Shown: positions 15,933-25,034 of the stretch, in pieces
Position numbering within the stretch: the stretch's first letter is position 1
How the letters are laid out: each line of letters opens with the position of its first letter
Virus record (IMG/VR): IMGVR_UViG_3300012361_000062
Span: 1 to 39,623 of that record
Strand: one strand, 5' to 3'
Length of the DNA stretch: 39,623 nt
DNA from: a virus
Position numbers and translations under genes: made by a program
Notes under the pieces: model-generated
What the model was told of the DNA's origin: nothing
Database searches by the model: none
The model's input: only the letters and a program-made list of their open reading frames with translations

Positions 15933-17671
15933 TACGCGGCTTCCTCACCACTGGCTTCCGGCTGGGCAAACAAGGTCGCGCCCACAATGTCCCGCTGCAC
16001 CGGATCGCTGAAGGTGCATTCATAGATCCGATCCCGCGCTTCGGCCAAGCGACGCCAGATGGCCCGATTCCGTGTGGCTCCAATCGCACCGATGGTGGCC
16101 AAGTGCTGATTGCTCCACTGACCGTATTCATCCTGCCAACGGAGCATGGCTTGTGGGTTCGAACCCTGCCCCGTGTTCAATCCCACACCGGGGGTGAACT
16201 CAATCTGCAACGAACTGTAGAAAATACGCTCCCGGTTCTGCCTGGACCAAATGTGGGAACACCGTCGTACGCACAGCAGCGGGTTTCCCGCATCCGTGTA
16301 GAAGGATCGTGACATCTGATGAATCTGACCGGTGGTGTAATCGCCCACCAGCCGGACGTCTGCGAAGTCCGCAAAGCAATTGGATCGATGCCGGTGGAAA
16401 ACCCCCGCGTTCGGATCGTAGCTCAGGCGCTGATGCCAGCGTTCGCTGTTGGCATCGAAGCACCAGGTCACATCCGCCGTGGGGAAGGTGAGCATGAAGA
16501 ACAGATGCCCTTCTTCCTGGTAGGCGTAGGCAATGGCATCGGACACCAGCGGGTAACTGGCAATCGCGTGATCGACACCATGATGACTGACACGACGCCA
16601 GCTATACTGGTCGGTCACGACCACCATGTTTTCGCCCTGTTCGTTCCGCGCCAACCATCCCAACGCGGTGCCCAATCGCACTATGGAGTGCTTGGCAGAA
16701 CACCCGATCTGCGGTCCCACCCCAGGGATGCGCGAGAAGGCGAAATTGGCCCCACCGCTGTTGAACCACACTTCAGTCGTTCGCTCCCCGACCAACCACA
16801 GTTCGCGGTTGTTCTCCATCAACGTGACCAGATTGTCGGTACTGGAATCCTTCAGCGCATAGAAGGAGCCGGCGAAGTCCACCGTATAGGGTACGGGAGC
16901 CGTGGTGTAGAAGGTCCGCGTCCCAGGTTGATTGAAGATCAACCACCCTTCGATAAAGGCCACCCGATCAGCCCCCAGAAAGGCGGGGTCCATGATCTGC
17001 TGAAACGCCGGCAACGTTGCGGTAATCGTTTCAGCGCCGGGTGAGGCGGTGGCCGCTGCGCTCATGGTGATGGTGACGGAATTGAAACTGATCGACGCCA
17101 CGGTCGTTCCAGGCGGTATGGCAACGGCTGCATCGCTTAATGTCGCACCGACAATGAAGGCGTAATTCAGATTCCCCGTGGGTGTCAGGGTGAAAGACCC
17201 GTTCGTCACGCTCCCCTGCATCGTGACCGTTCCTGCCCCTGCAATCCGATACAAGTATCCATAGGTGCCATCGACCAGCACCGCATAGCCCCCCAAGCCA
17301 CCGAACAGCACGCCGTTGTCTCTGATGCAGACATACCCGCTGTTGGTGAGCAATGTCCCCACCGAAGCAATCGCGAATTGCGCAATGGCGTTCTGCGTCG
17401 CCGGCACCGTCACGCTCATCAGATAGACCGTGTTGCTGGTGACCACCAACGCCGTGGCGTTCCCAGGCAGAACCCAGAAGCCCCGCACAGGACCGGCTTG
17501 GGTACCCAGAATGGGATTGAGTCCGGGGCACCCTAAAAGCGCCAGCGGTTCCTTCGGTTCCTCACCGCCGACTTCCACGTACCAGTTGATCAGCCGTTGG
17601 GCGTTCTGCACCAGATCGGGGGCTTCATAGGCACCGCCCACGAAGCCAAAGTCTGCGCCATCATTGCTCAA
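15932..17671 (-). CDS. P22 gp10-like packaged-DNA stabilisation protein (with inserted beta domain)
   Basis: 579 residues. The N-terminal FVGGAYEAPDLVQNAQRLINWYVE ... LLGCPGLNPI is typical of the P22 gp10/tail-hub family, which closes the head after packaging. The C-terminal half has beta-propeller-like repeats (WLVGERTTEVWFNSGG-type segments). Residues ~147-221 (NGSFTLTPTGN ... IPPGTTVASI ... ITMSAAATASPG) look like an inserted beta domain also found in the neighbouring gp4-like gene. It overlaps that gene by ATGA. Confidence 0.8.
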   Translation of the reverse strand: MSNDGADFGFVGGAYEAPDLVQNAQRLINWYVEVGGEEPKEPLALLGCPGLNPILGTQAGPVRGFWVLPGNATALVVTSNTVYLMSVTVPATQNAIAQFAIASVGTLLTNSGYVCIRDNGVLFGGLGGYAVLVDGTYGYLYRIAGAGTVTMQGSVTNGSFTLTPTGNLNYAFIVGATLSDAAVAIPPGTTVASISFNSVTITMSAAATASPGAETITATLPAFQQIMDPAFLGADRVAFIEGWLIFNQPGTRTFYTTAPVPYTVDFAGSFYALKDSSTDNLVTLMENNRELWLVGERTTEVWFNSGGANFAFSRIPGVGPQIGCSAKHSIVRLGTALGWLARNEQGENMVVVTDQYSWRRVSHHGVDHAIASYPLVSDAIAYAYQEEGHLFFMLTFPTADVTWCFDANSERWHQRLSYDPNAGVFHRHRSNCFADFADVRLVGDYTTGQIHQMSRSFYTDAGNPLLCVRRCSHIWSRQNRERIFYSSLQIEFTPGVGLNTGQGSNPQAMLRWQDEYGQWSNQHLATIGAIGATRNRAIWRRLAEARDRIYECTFSDPVQRDIVGATLFAQPEASGEEAA

Positions 17672-18633
17672 TTGAACCCACCGTGCATGATCCAGCCCGC
17701 GTCCGTCCGGGTGCGACGCACGATGTCCGCGTCATAGAACGCCTGCACGGCAGGCATCGCATTCAATGAGCGGATGGAGTTCTTCGATTCCTTCGCCTGA
17801 CTGACCAGCAACGACCCAGCGGTCTTGCCATACTCAGGGGCCAGCCATAACGCCAAATTGCATTTAATGGCCTGGGCATAGCCTTGGGGAAGATTGATGG
17901 GTTGGGTGAGGGTGGCGAAGTCGGTCAGGATCGTGTCGGTCCACAGATGCAGGACGCCGACCTGGGAAGGGTTGGGGTAGAAGTAGATGTTCCCCAACGG
18001 GAAGGTGGGATCGTAGTAGAGCAGGATAGGCCAGGGGCCGTTCAACCCCTTCAGTCCGATGGCCGCGTACTTGTCCCGATTGACGATGTCGATCTGGTAG
18101 TCCAGGCCCGTCTGCCCGCTCGCAGTGATGCGAGTGAAGGCATTGGTGATCGCCAACGGACGGGGGATCGCGAAGTTGCCATTCACCGTATAGGTGAAGG
18201 TTTGCGGGTTCGGGGATGGCGTGAATAGCGCCGCTGCGCTCATGGTGATGACACCACCACCGGGGAGGGCTGAAACGGTGGCACCAGCCGGCACGCACCC
18301 GGCGCTATCCACAATGAAGGATCCAATGGCGACATTAGCGGGGATGGTGACCCCGGTGATGCTGAAGGAAGCGTTCGTGAACGTGCCGGTGAGTGTCCCG
18401 CCGATGGGTGTGCCAATCGTGTACTGATACTGCCCCGGCGTGAAGTTCAGCAGGTTTTCCACGCTGGCATAGATCATCAGGTGGTCAATCGACCACAGTT
18501 CCAACATGTCGTTTAAGACTTGCTGGGCATCGGCACTGTCCTGAGCATTGGGGGTTTCACCCGCTGCCAGGGCATTGATCTTCCTCAGCGCGCCAGTGAT
18601 CAGATCCAGCGCGGTGGTACTGGCGTATGCCAC
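17668..18633 (-). CDS. P22 gp4-like head-tail adaptor (with inserted beta domain)
   Basis: 321 residues. The N-terminal TTALDLITGALRKINALAAGETPNA and DMLELWSID match the gp4/DNA-stabilisation adaptor family, which attaches to the portal. The family's usual YTIG-turn followed by RPL is split here: ~75 residues (79-152; TNASFSITGVTIPANV ... PAGATV ... ITMSAAALFTPSP) are inserted before FAIPRPLAITNAFTR. The inserted domain resembles that in the gp10-like protein. Confidence 0.8.
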   Translation of the reverse strand: MAYASTTALDLITGALRKINALAAGETPNAQDSADAQQVLNDMLELWSIDHLMIYASVENLLNFTPGQYQYTIGTPIGGTLTGTFTNASFSITGVTIPANVAIGSFIVDSAGCVPAGATVSALPGGGVITMSAAALFTPSPNPQTFTYTVNGNFAIPRPLAITNAFTRITASGQTGLDYQIDIVNRDKYAAIGLKGLNGPWPILLYYDPTFPLGNIYFYPNPSQVGVLHLWTDTILTDFATLTQPINLPQGYAQAIKCNLALWLAPEYGKTAGSLLVSQAKESKNSIRSLNAMPAVQAFYDADIVRRTRTDAGWIMHGGFN

Positions 18634-18636
18634 ACG

Positions 18637-18978
18637 CTACACCAATGCGGTGGGTAGTGCGGAAGACCCTAAGTTGGCATTCGTCGCACGCACCACTTCC
18701 AGCAGGATCGCCACCGTTGCGGTGGCAATACCCGTGCTATCGGTACCCCACAGGATGGTGATGGTGTTGGCCGAAGACACATACATGTTGTCGATGGCGA
18801 TGTGCGCTGGCGGTGCTTGCATCGACCAACTGACAAAGTCCAGTGGCAAGAGTCCTGGGACCGTGACGGTGTTGGTTGAACTGGCGTTGCCCGCCAGCGT
18901 CGGGAAGGTGACCGATGGCAAGTACAGCACCATATCCAGCTTTTCATTGCCATAGGCAATATCGGATGCACCGGGCAT
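18637..18978 (-). CDS. Small decoration-like head protein
   Basis: 113 residues from ATG 18978, which has AGGAG nine bases upstream; ATG 18984 is only three bases from that site. Beta-rich: LDMVLYLPSVTFPTLAGN, TITILWGTDST, TVAILLEVVRA. It lies between the gp4-like gene and the coat-proximal gene and is preceded by a possible terminator. Likely a minor structural protein. Confidence 0.65.
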   Translation of the reverse strand: MPGASDIAYGNEKLDMVLYLPSVTFPTLAGNASSTNTVTVPGLLPLDFVSWSMQAPPAHIAIDNMYVSSANTITILWGTDSTGIATATVAILLEVVRATNANLGSSALPTALV

Positions 18979-18992
18979 AGACATTCACTCCT

Positions 18993-19020
18993 AAAAAAAG
19001 GCGGGACTCACAATCCAGCC
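18993..19020 (-). terminator. Possible intrinsic terminator or attenuator
   Basis: On the minus strand, GGC-t-GG pairs with CC-c-GCC around a loop, followed by seven T. It lies just after the gene at 19032 and before the ribosome site of the gene at 18978. The stem is short and interrupted, so it may only lower downstream expression relative to coat protein. Within the same stretch CTCAC/GTGAG offers an alternative hairpin. Confidence 0.45.
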
Positions 19021-19031
19021 AGTGAGGGTTA

Positions 19032-19454
19032 CTAGTTGAGCGTAATCGTGGCAGGCAAGCTGCTAAGCGTGCCCGGTGTCGTGGATGCCGACAGACTGAA
19101 GCGTGCCACGGTGACCAGATAGGTGCCTGATACCGGTGTCACGCCTGCGGCCGTGGGATTGACGAAGGTGATGTAGAACTTGTCATTCACCGCCGTATCC
19201 ACCCGGAAGTTGGCAATCGCCACACCCGCCACCAGGGACGGGGAATTGATCGCCAGGATCACATCGCCGGCCAAAATGCCGGTCGCGGCTGTGACCTGTG
19301 AGACACCGTTCAGGCCGAAGGACTGTTCGGCCGTGGTGATCGTCGCCACGATCAGCGGTGTGAGGGACACCGCAATCGTCTGAACGAAGATTTCGGCAGA
19401 ACGTGGGCTCTGCGTGTTGACGGTGACAATGGTTGCTGGGCCAGGATTCGCCAT
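19032..19454 (-). CDS. Minor head protein sharing an N-terminal motif with the portal-proximal gene
   Basis: 140 residues; ATG 19454 with AGGAG nine bases upstream. The N-terminus ANPGPATIVTVNTQS shares an NPGP-x5-NTQS pattern with the 358-residue protein at 23958. The rest is a beta-rich fold (LAGDVILAINSPSLVAGVAIANFRVD ... DKFYITFVNPTAAG), typical of phage decoration or head-fibre proteins. It is directly downstream of coat and ahead of a weak terminator. Confidence 0.65.
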   Translation of the reverse strand: MANPGPATIVTVNTQSPRSAEIFVQTIAVSLTPLIVATITTAEQSFGLNGVSQVTAATGILAGDVILAINSPSLVAGVAIANFRVDTAVNDKFYITFVNPTAAGVTPVSGTYLVTVARFSLSASTTPGTLSSLPATITLN

Positions 19455-19473
19455 GTTGCATTACTCCTTGGGT

Positions 19474-20787
19474 TCAGCCTGCGATCCGGACGCCGAGTTC
19501 CGGATACAGACCCGCCCACCCATACAACACGTCGAAACGTGTGGGCAGCGCATCGTTGTTGATCGTGTACTGACGAACGACCCGGAAGTTGATTCCGGCT
19601 TCCTCATCCACGGCCCTTGCCGCCATGTCCACCCCACCGGGCAGATCCAGGTCAGCGAACGCGAGCGCCAGGCAGTCCCGGTGCATGAACACCGACTGCG
19701 GGCTAACGAGTCCTGCCACCGGGAAGCTCGTTGGCGTCGATCCCCAGACCTGGATCGCCGCAGAGCTTGAGGGCTGCGCGGTGATGTTCTGGAATTGTCC
19801 GCCGTAGACCCCGACGTTCTTCACGTAGATCGAAAGCGCACCACCGGCCGTGGACGAATATACGCCCGTTGCCGTGTTGTAGGTGCCGCTGGTCTGTGCG
19901 CCCACTGGGGGGATCACGACGAACTGACGCAGCCGGTTGGAGCCGTAGGCACCACGATTCTGCGGGTTCGCACTGAATACGCCCGTGACCGTGATGATGT
20001 CCCCGACCGTCACGCGAGGATTCGCTGAGGCCGTCCAACCGGACGTTTCCATGTACCCTGCCGCAGCCCAGCCCGCACTCAGCCACGCCCCTGACGTGTT
20101 GTTGGACAGCGCCGGGGAGCCACCCCCTGCACCGACGGTGTAGGATACGACGTTCTGGTCCATGTACCAGTCCGCGCCGGCAAAGTTCTTCGCGACCAGG
20201 CCCTTCTCGACCTGTTCGGAAATCACCGCTTGCGGGTTGAACAGGCCCTTCACGGCATCCTGGGCGTAGGCCATTGAGAAGCTATCCAGGATCACGACCC
20301 GGTAACCATCGCGGGGTGCAGACTCTGCATCCAGGACAGCCCCTGCGAGTGTGAAGGATAGAAAGGAAGCCGGGGGGGTGCCCGGTACTCCAACCGCGTT
20401 GGGGATGTTCTGGTAGGCGAACACCGCCCCATCGCGGTCGATCTTGTTGGCCACCGCAGCGACGGCGGGGTTGATGATGCGTTCCTTGAACATATCGACC
20501 GACGTGGCCAGATCCGCTGTGGTGAACTGCACGTCCACATGGAACTGGGTGGTGAGGGTCACCGGGATATACGTTTCGTTGGTGTCCTCAATGTTCAACG
20601 CCGGGCCTGTGGTACCCACATAGCGTGGGGGCTTTCGCACGTTCACCGTGTAACCGATCTTCGCCCCTGACAGCGCGAACTGATCGGCATACTGCCGGTT
20701 GACGTGATCAGCGAAGCACAGATCATTCTCAAGGACCATCAGGCCCTCATTGGTGATCTGGCTGATCGTCAGCAGGTTGTTAGCCAT
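19474..20787 (-). CDS. Major capsid protein, P22 coat (gp5)-like
   Basis: 437 residues. The N-terminus NNLLTISQITNEGLMVLENDLCFADHVNRQY and the IGYTVNVRKPPRYV segment match the P22 coat family (HK97 fold). It also has VDVQFTTADLATSVDMFKERIINPAVAAVANKID. Ends LYGWAGLYPELGVRIAG. The ATG has GGAG eight bases upstream, but that site lies inside a small hairpin (20794-20806). It is downstream of scaffold and portal, the usual order. Confidence 0.92.
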   Translation of the reverse strand: MANNLLTISQITNEGLMVLENDLCFADHVNRQYADQFALSGAKIGYTVNVRKPPRYVGTTGPALNIEDTNETYIPVTLTTQFHVDVQFTTADLATSVDMFKERIINPAVAAVANKIDRDGAVFAYQNIPNAVGVPGTPPASFLSFTLAGAVLDAESAPRDGYRVVILDSFSMAYAQDAVKGLFNPQAVISEQVEKGLVAKNFAGADWYMDQNVVSYTVGAGGGSPALSNNTSGAWLSAGWAAAGYMETSGWTASANPRVTVGDIITVTGVFSANPQNRGAYGSNRLRQFVVIPPVGAQTSGTYNTATGVYSSTAGGALSIYVKNVGVYGGQFQNITAQPSSSAAIQVWGSTPTSFPVAGLVSPQSVFMHRDCLALAFADLDLPGGVDMAARAVDEEAGINFRVVRQYTINNDALPTRFDVLYGWAGLYPELGVRIAG

Positions 20788-20793
20788 TCAAAT

Positions 20794-20806
20794 GCTCCTT
20801 CGGAGC
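20794..20806 (-). promoter_or_regulatory. Hairpin covering the coat gene ribosome site
   Basis: The minus strand reads GCTCC-gaa-GGAGC, a perfect 5-bp stem with a 3-nt loop. GGAG of the right arm is the coat gene's ribosome-binding site, eight bases before the ATG. It may reduce or time coat translation relative to scaffold. Confidence 0.45.
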
Positions 20807-20811
20807 GCCCT

Positions 20812-21813
20812 TCAGTGTCGCTTGCGTCGGATTTCTTGGAGCCGCTGCGTGCGGTAGTCCTTGAAATCCATCGGCTTGCTCAGATCGGTTGTGACGATCC
20901 CAGCATCAGCCTTGACGCTCGCCAACGGCTCAGGGGCGCGGGTGGTTTCAACAGTAGTGGTGGTTTTCGCATCGGGCTTCGGATCTTCCTTGCCCTTGGC
21001 GAAGCGCATTTCGAGCTTGCCGATTTCAGCGACGGCCCGAACCTGTGACAGCTCCTCAAGGCGCTTCAATTCGTCCGGGTTCTTGGCCAGGTAGTAGGCA
21101 ACGTGGACGCCATATTCGCCTTCGCGAAGGGCGGCCTGGATGTACGGGGGCGGGGCGAGCTTGCCGGCATTGGCAGCGGCGATGACTTCCCTGAAGTCAC
21201 CCCCGATGTCCTTTTCTGCCTGAGCGTACCGACGCGTCAGTTCTTCCTGCGCTCGTTCGAACGCGGCCTGTGCCCGTGCGGCACCTTCTGCTTCGGCCCT
21301 GATCTGATCGCGCTGCTTCGCCTCATACGCATCCATCGCCACGTCAAATTCCTCTGGCGTCTTGAAATCCGCCAGCCGTGGCCGCTTCAGTTCCTCTACC
21401 TTGATCGCTTCAACCGTTCCAGCATCCTTGCCGGCCTTCAACTGCCGTTCCGCTTCGATCCGAAGGTTGTATTCAGCTTCGAACGCTTCTTCCAATTCCT
21501 TCTTTTCGAACGTGAACCGGTCGATGACCTTCTGCAATGCTGGATCTGTGCCCGCTTTGGCCTTCTCAACGTTGGCCTGAGATTGCGCGGTTGTCTCACC
21601 TTCAGTCGGCTTCGGTGCCTTCGATGTCGTTTCCTCACCAGCCGTGAGCGTCACGCCATCCTTGGTGTCCTTCTTGGCATCATCGGCCTTGACCGCCGCG
21701 ACCTTTGCCGTTGCCTCAGCCATCTGGGCATCCGTCTGGATCTTGCCGGTCTTGACCTGTCGTGCTGCCACGAACTCCCCCACGTTTGCATTCGTTACCG
21801 TCTGAATTGCCAT
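20812..21813 (-). CDS. Scaffolding protein
   Basis: 333 residues from ATG 21813 (AGGAG seven bases upstream; a GTG one codon earlier is too close). Highly charged, Ala/Lys/Glu-rich helical protein with coiled coil (DRFTFEKKELEEAFEAEYNLRIEAERQLKAG) and a basic C-terminus (QRLQEIRRKRH), as used by scaffolds to bind coat subunits. It lies between portal and coat genes, where P22-like phages keep the scaffold. Confidence 0.85.
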   Translation of the reverse strand: MAIQTVTNANVGEFVAARQVKTGKIQTDAQMAEATAKVAAVKADDAKKDTKDGVTLTAGEETTSKAPKPTEGETTAQSQANVEKAKAGTDPALQKVIDRFTFEKKELEEAFEAEYNLRIEAERQLKAGKDAGTVEAIKVEELKRPRLADFKTPEEFDVAMDAYEAKQRDQIRAEAEGAARAQAAFERAQEELTRRYAQAEKDIGGDFREVIAAANAGKLAPPPYIQAALREGEYGVHVAYYLAKNPDELKRLEELSQVRAVAEIGKLEMRFAKGKEDPKPDAKTTTTVETTRAPEPLASVKADAGIVTTDLSKPMDFKDYRTQRLQEIRRKRH

Positions 21814-21858
21814 CACTTCACTCCTACTGTCCTGCGGTAAGGGGACCGCATACCCGCT

Positions 21859-23958
21859 TCACTCCTTGCTTTCGGCCGCTTCATCTGCGTGCTTCAGCAA
21901 TTCCTTTGCGGCGGCGCGTTCATGCGTCGCTTCCAAATTCGTGTTCAAGAGCGTGGCCCCGGCCTTGATTTCAGCGACGTCGTGGGCGGTGATCGCCTTG
22001 ATCGTCGTGTCATGCACGGCCGTTTCCGCCCTGATCTGGGTGTCATGGACCTGCGCGCCGACCTTGATGTGGGTGCGCTCTGTCTCACCCGTCTGACGGA
22101 TGTGTTCAAGCTGGTGCTTGGAGTGCAGTTCCATTTCGAGCGCCAGGCGAGCCTGGTTGGCGTTCTTCAGTTGCGCCTGAAGGCTCTGGATCATCATCTG
22201 GGCTTTGGGTGGAATATCGCTCTGCTTGTCGATCTGCGCCCCTGGGATGTTCGCTGCGATCCGATCCGCAATCGTGTCGGCATCTGGGAAGTTCATGCTG
22301 CGGACCACGACATCACCGGCTCCCTGGGCCACCATTTCGCCCAGCGGAGTGCCCAGCAGTTCCAGCATGGCTTCCGACCCTTCTTCCCGTGCGGTCTGAT
22401 AACCAGGCCCGGTGTCCATCACGACGTCATAGCGGCCCACGGTCATGTCGTTCTTGACCTTCAGTACCGCGTTGGTCAGTGGATCACGGACCTTTTCATT
22501 GATCGTTGTGGTGTCCGGCGTTCCATCCGGCGCGATAATCCGCTGCATTCGCTGCGTGTCATAGAAGTGCGGCACCAGGTCCAGGATGATCGTGCCCGTA
22601 TGCCGCATGGAGCGCGTCTGGTTGTCATAGAAGTCGAAGTGCGAAATATCCGACAACCCCTGCCGGCGTCGAAGGGCAATTCCGGACACCACTTCGCCCT
22701 TGCTGTCCTGCCCTGGATCGTTGGGCATCCCGGCAATCGCCAGGAAGTTGTTCTTCGATGACTCCGACCACTCGGTAAAACCTGAGGCCGGTTCCGGGGG
22801 CATCTGCCGCGCTGGGGGCGGAAGGACTGCCCCATCCGGTCCTTGCATGGGCTTGTATGCCAAGGCCACGGTAGGCTTGCGGTTGGCATCACGCCATTCC
22901 GCCTCATGCCCTTCCATCTGCCCTTCAGCCATCAGCCAGGGGGCTTTGGGTTGCAGACCGTAGGTTTCAGTCTTGGCTGTCTCAGCGAAGTTGAACATGC
23001 GCGCCGGGTCACGTAGATCCCGGACCATGCCCTTGCGGTGGATCTTCCCGTTCACATCCACTTCGCGCCCGTAGCAGGGGATCACCGGGATCCACTTGCC
23101 CGGCCAATCCCGCTGGTCCAGGATCTTCGTGGCGCTGATCAGATGCCATTCGATCTTGCGCTGGTACATCGGGCGCTTCTTGATCGCCTGGATGGGGGAA
23201 TCCTTCGGGGGCATCTGCATGGCTTTGCTGCCATCGCTCAGCAGGTACAGCGTCCCCATCTTGCGAACGACGCGCCAGTATTCCGCGATCCGGATCTGTT
23301 CCCTGTTCGACCAGTCCGCGATCTGATCCCCAGCCCCTACGAACTGCCAGCCGTTGGGATCCAATTCCCCGTACTGATCCCGATACTCGGTGCGCGGGAT
23401 CATCTTCGATACCAGGCACCAGTTCATGTCCGACCCATCGGGCATTTCAGCGGCGGGGTCCATGTAGACCGTGAACGGGTTCCGCACCCGCTCAATAGTC
23501 AGGTCTTGCTCGAAACTGTCGTCTTCAACGTACTTGGAGCGAACCTGCCAGTATCCCCATCCGCCACGGACAGCGGATTCGACTGCGGTGTCATACGCGA
23601 GGTCGGCAGAGGATGCCGCTTCGATATGGCGGATCAGCCCATCCACGACCTTGGCAGTTTGGACGTCTGCGCCCGATCCAACGGGATGGCACTTGATTCG
23701 GGGCCGGTTCTCACGGAGCGCATTGGTGACCCGACGCACCATGCTGTCGGTCAGGTTGATCGTCAGACACGGCCGGCCGTCGGCTTCACGGCCACGGAAG
23801 ATGTCCGCATTCCACTGGTTCCCGTTGACGAACTCCAAGTCCGTCAGGGCTTCAGTGCGATTGCCGCTTTCGGCGTCAGAGGCGAGCTTTAGTCGGTCAC
23901 GCGCTTCCAGCAGGATGTCATTATCGGTGGTGGCCAGCTTGTCAAGCGGTTCGGCCAT
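21859..23958 (-). CDS. Portal protein, P22 gp1-like
   Basis: 699 residues, the usual size for P22-type portals. It has LEFVNGNQWNADIF near residue 43, RPCLTINL, NALRENRPRIKCHPV and VRNPFTVYMDPAA, all typical of the family. A long C-terminal helical region (MIQSLQAQLKNANQARLALEMELHSKHQLEHIRQ) could form the portal barrel. It forms the ring at one vertex through which DNA is packaged. The ATG shares one base with the upstream stop (TGATG). Confidence 0.92.
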   Translation of the reverse strand: MAEPLDKLATTDNDILLEARDRLKLASDAESGNRTEALTDLEFVNGNQWNADIFRGREADGRPCLTINLTDSMVRRVTNALRENRPRIKCHPVGSGADVQTAKVVDGLIRHIEAASSADLAYDTAVESAVRGGWGYWQVRSKYVEDDSFEQDLTIERVRNPFTVYMDPAAEMPDGSDMNWCLVSKMIPRTEYRDQYGELDPNGWQFVGAGDQIADWSNREQIRIAEYWRVVRKMGTLYLLSDGSKAMQMPPKDSPIQAIKKRPMYQRKIEWHLISATKILDQRDWPGKWIPVIPCYGREVDVNGKIHRKGMVRDLRDPARMFNFAETAKTETYGLQPKAPWLMAEGQMEGHEAEWRDANRKPTVALAYKPMQGPDGAVLPPPARQMPPEPASGFTEWSESSKNNFLAIAGMPNDPGQDSKGEVVSGIALRRRQGLSDISHFDFYDNQTRSMRHTGTIILDLVPHFYDTQRMQRIIAPDGTPDTTTINEKVRDPLTNAVLKVKNDMTVGRYDVVMDTGPGYQTAREEGSEAMLELLGTPLGEMVAQGAGDVVVRSMNFPDADTIADRIAANIPGAQIDKQSDIPPKAQMMIQSLQAQLKNANQARLALEMELHSKHQLEHIRQTGETERTHIKVGAQVHDTQIRAETAVHDTTIKAITAHDVAEIKAGATLLNTNLEATHERAAAKELLKHADEAAESKE

Positions 23959-25034
23959 CAGCTACCGGGTGTGATTTCCACCAGCATCTGGTCCCACTGG
24001 CAGAAATCTGTGGCCGTGGTGACTAATTGCAAGAAGCACAGGATATTCACGATCTGCGTGGTGTCATTGCCACCGATAGGTTCCAGAGGCGCAGCAGCGG
24101 TGGCAGCAAAGCCTGTGCTGCCATAGGTCACCTGGGCATTAGTCACCCCACGATTGGTGATGTCATGCAGCACCGGCTGCGTCTGGTTGGCGGTGTTCGA
24201 AGCCGCCGCAATGCCCGTGGAGCCGAAGTTGTACTGCCCCACCTTGGTATTGCCACTGTTGTTGTTGCTGAATAGCGATGTGACCCGCACCCGACCACTT
24301 GGCCCCATCGCATTGGCCGGGATCGGAATGGTCATCACCGTGACGTTCGATCCGGTGGTCTGCGCCACCGCACCTGCCCCTGTACAAACGAAGGGCGTGG
24401 GCACGGCTGGAATGGTAGGGACGCCCGACAACAGGATGTTGTCATAGACCACATAGACCGTGGTGTTCGACCCTTGCGCGAAGTAGACCCCAGCCGTGCT
24501 GCCCGAGAAGATCGCACTGGCCGGCAGGTAGAAGTAGCAGTTGGCGTAGATCACCCGCGTGGGCGGGGAGAAGGCCACCGTATTGCCGGTGCCTGGAATG
24601 GTGCCGGTGAGCCAGATCGTGTTGTTGGCGAACGGTCCCACACCAGAGAGTGCGACACCTGTGAGCGTGACCGTGGCGACCGTGGTGCTGGATTGCGCGG
24701 TGATCGTGGCGTACTTGTAGATCCCCTGATCCAGAATGGTCAGCACCCGACCCACATCCGCAGCCGTGCCCAAGAGCGTGGCTGCCGACATCGTCATGGT
24801 CACACCAGCACCGCTGGTGGCGCTGAATGTCGCTGTGGCTGCCGCTGAGGGGGCCTGGCCGATCACCATCACGCCATTGTTGGCGAAGAACATGGAGCCG
24901 GGAAGGATGACCGGAAGCCCGGTTTGGGCAATCACGTAGGTGCTTTGCAGCGCCTGGGCAAGTGAGGGGACCGCTTGCGTGGACTGGGTGTTGGTCGTTT
25001 GAACGACCACCGGCCCTGGGTTGACTGCTGGCAT
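23958..25034 (-). CDS. Large minor structural protein between terminase and portal
   Basis: 358 residues from ATG 25034, which shares its A with the TerL stop TAA (TAATG); an ATG at 25046 would add four residues. The N-terminus shares NPGP...NTQS with the gene at 19032. The middle is beta-rich with GVTMTMSAATLLGTAADVGR, similar in style to the domain inserted in the gp4- and gp10-like proteins. Probably a head-decoration or head-fibre protein. Confidence 0.65.
   Translation of the reverse strand: MPAVNPGPVVVQTTNTQSTQAVPSLAQALQSTYVIAQTGLPVILPGSMFFANNGVMVIGQAPSAAATATFSATSGAGVTMTMSAATLLGTAADVGRVLTILDQGIYKYATITAQSSTTVATVTLTGVALSGVGPFANNTIWLTGTIPGTGNTVAFSPPTRVIYANCYFYLPASAIFSGSTAGVYFAQGSNTTVYVVYDNILLSGVPTIPAVPTPFVCTGAGAVAQTTGSNVTVMTIPIPANAMGPSGRVRVTSLFSNNNSGNTKVGQYNFGSTGIAAASNTANQTQPVLHDITNRGVTNAQVTYGSTGFAATAAAPLEPIGGNDTTQIVNILCFLQLVTTATDFCQWDQMLVEITPGS

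Noticed and set aside
16319-17044. Long plus-strand frames opposite the structural genes (also 12131-13078, 23038-23892, 21103-21840)
   Set aside because: They are antisense shadows of gp10-like, ejection, portal and scaffold genes in GC-rich DNA, without ribosome sites or sensible composition.
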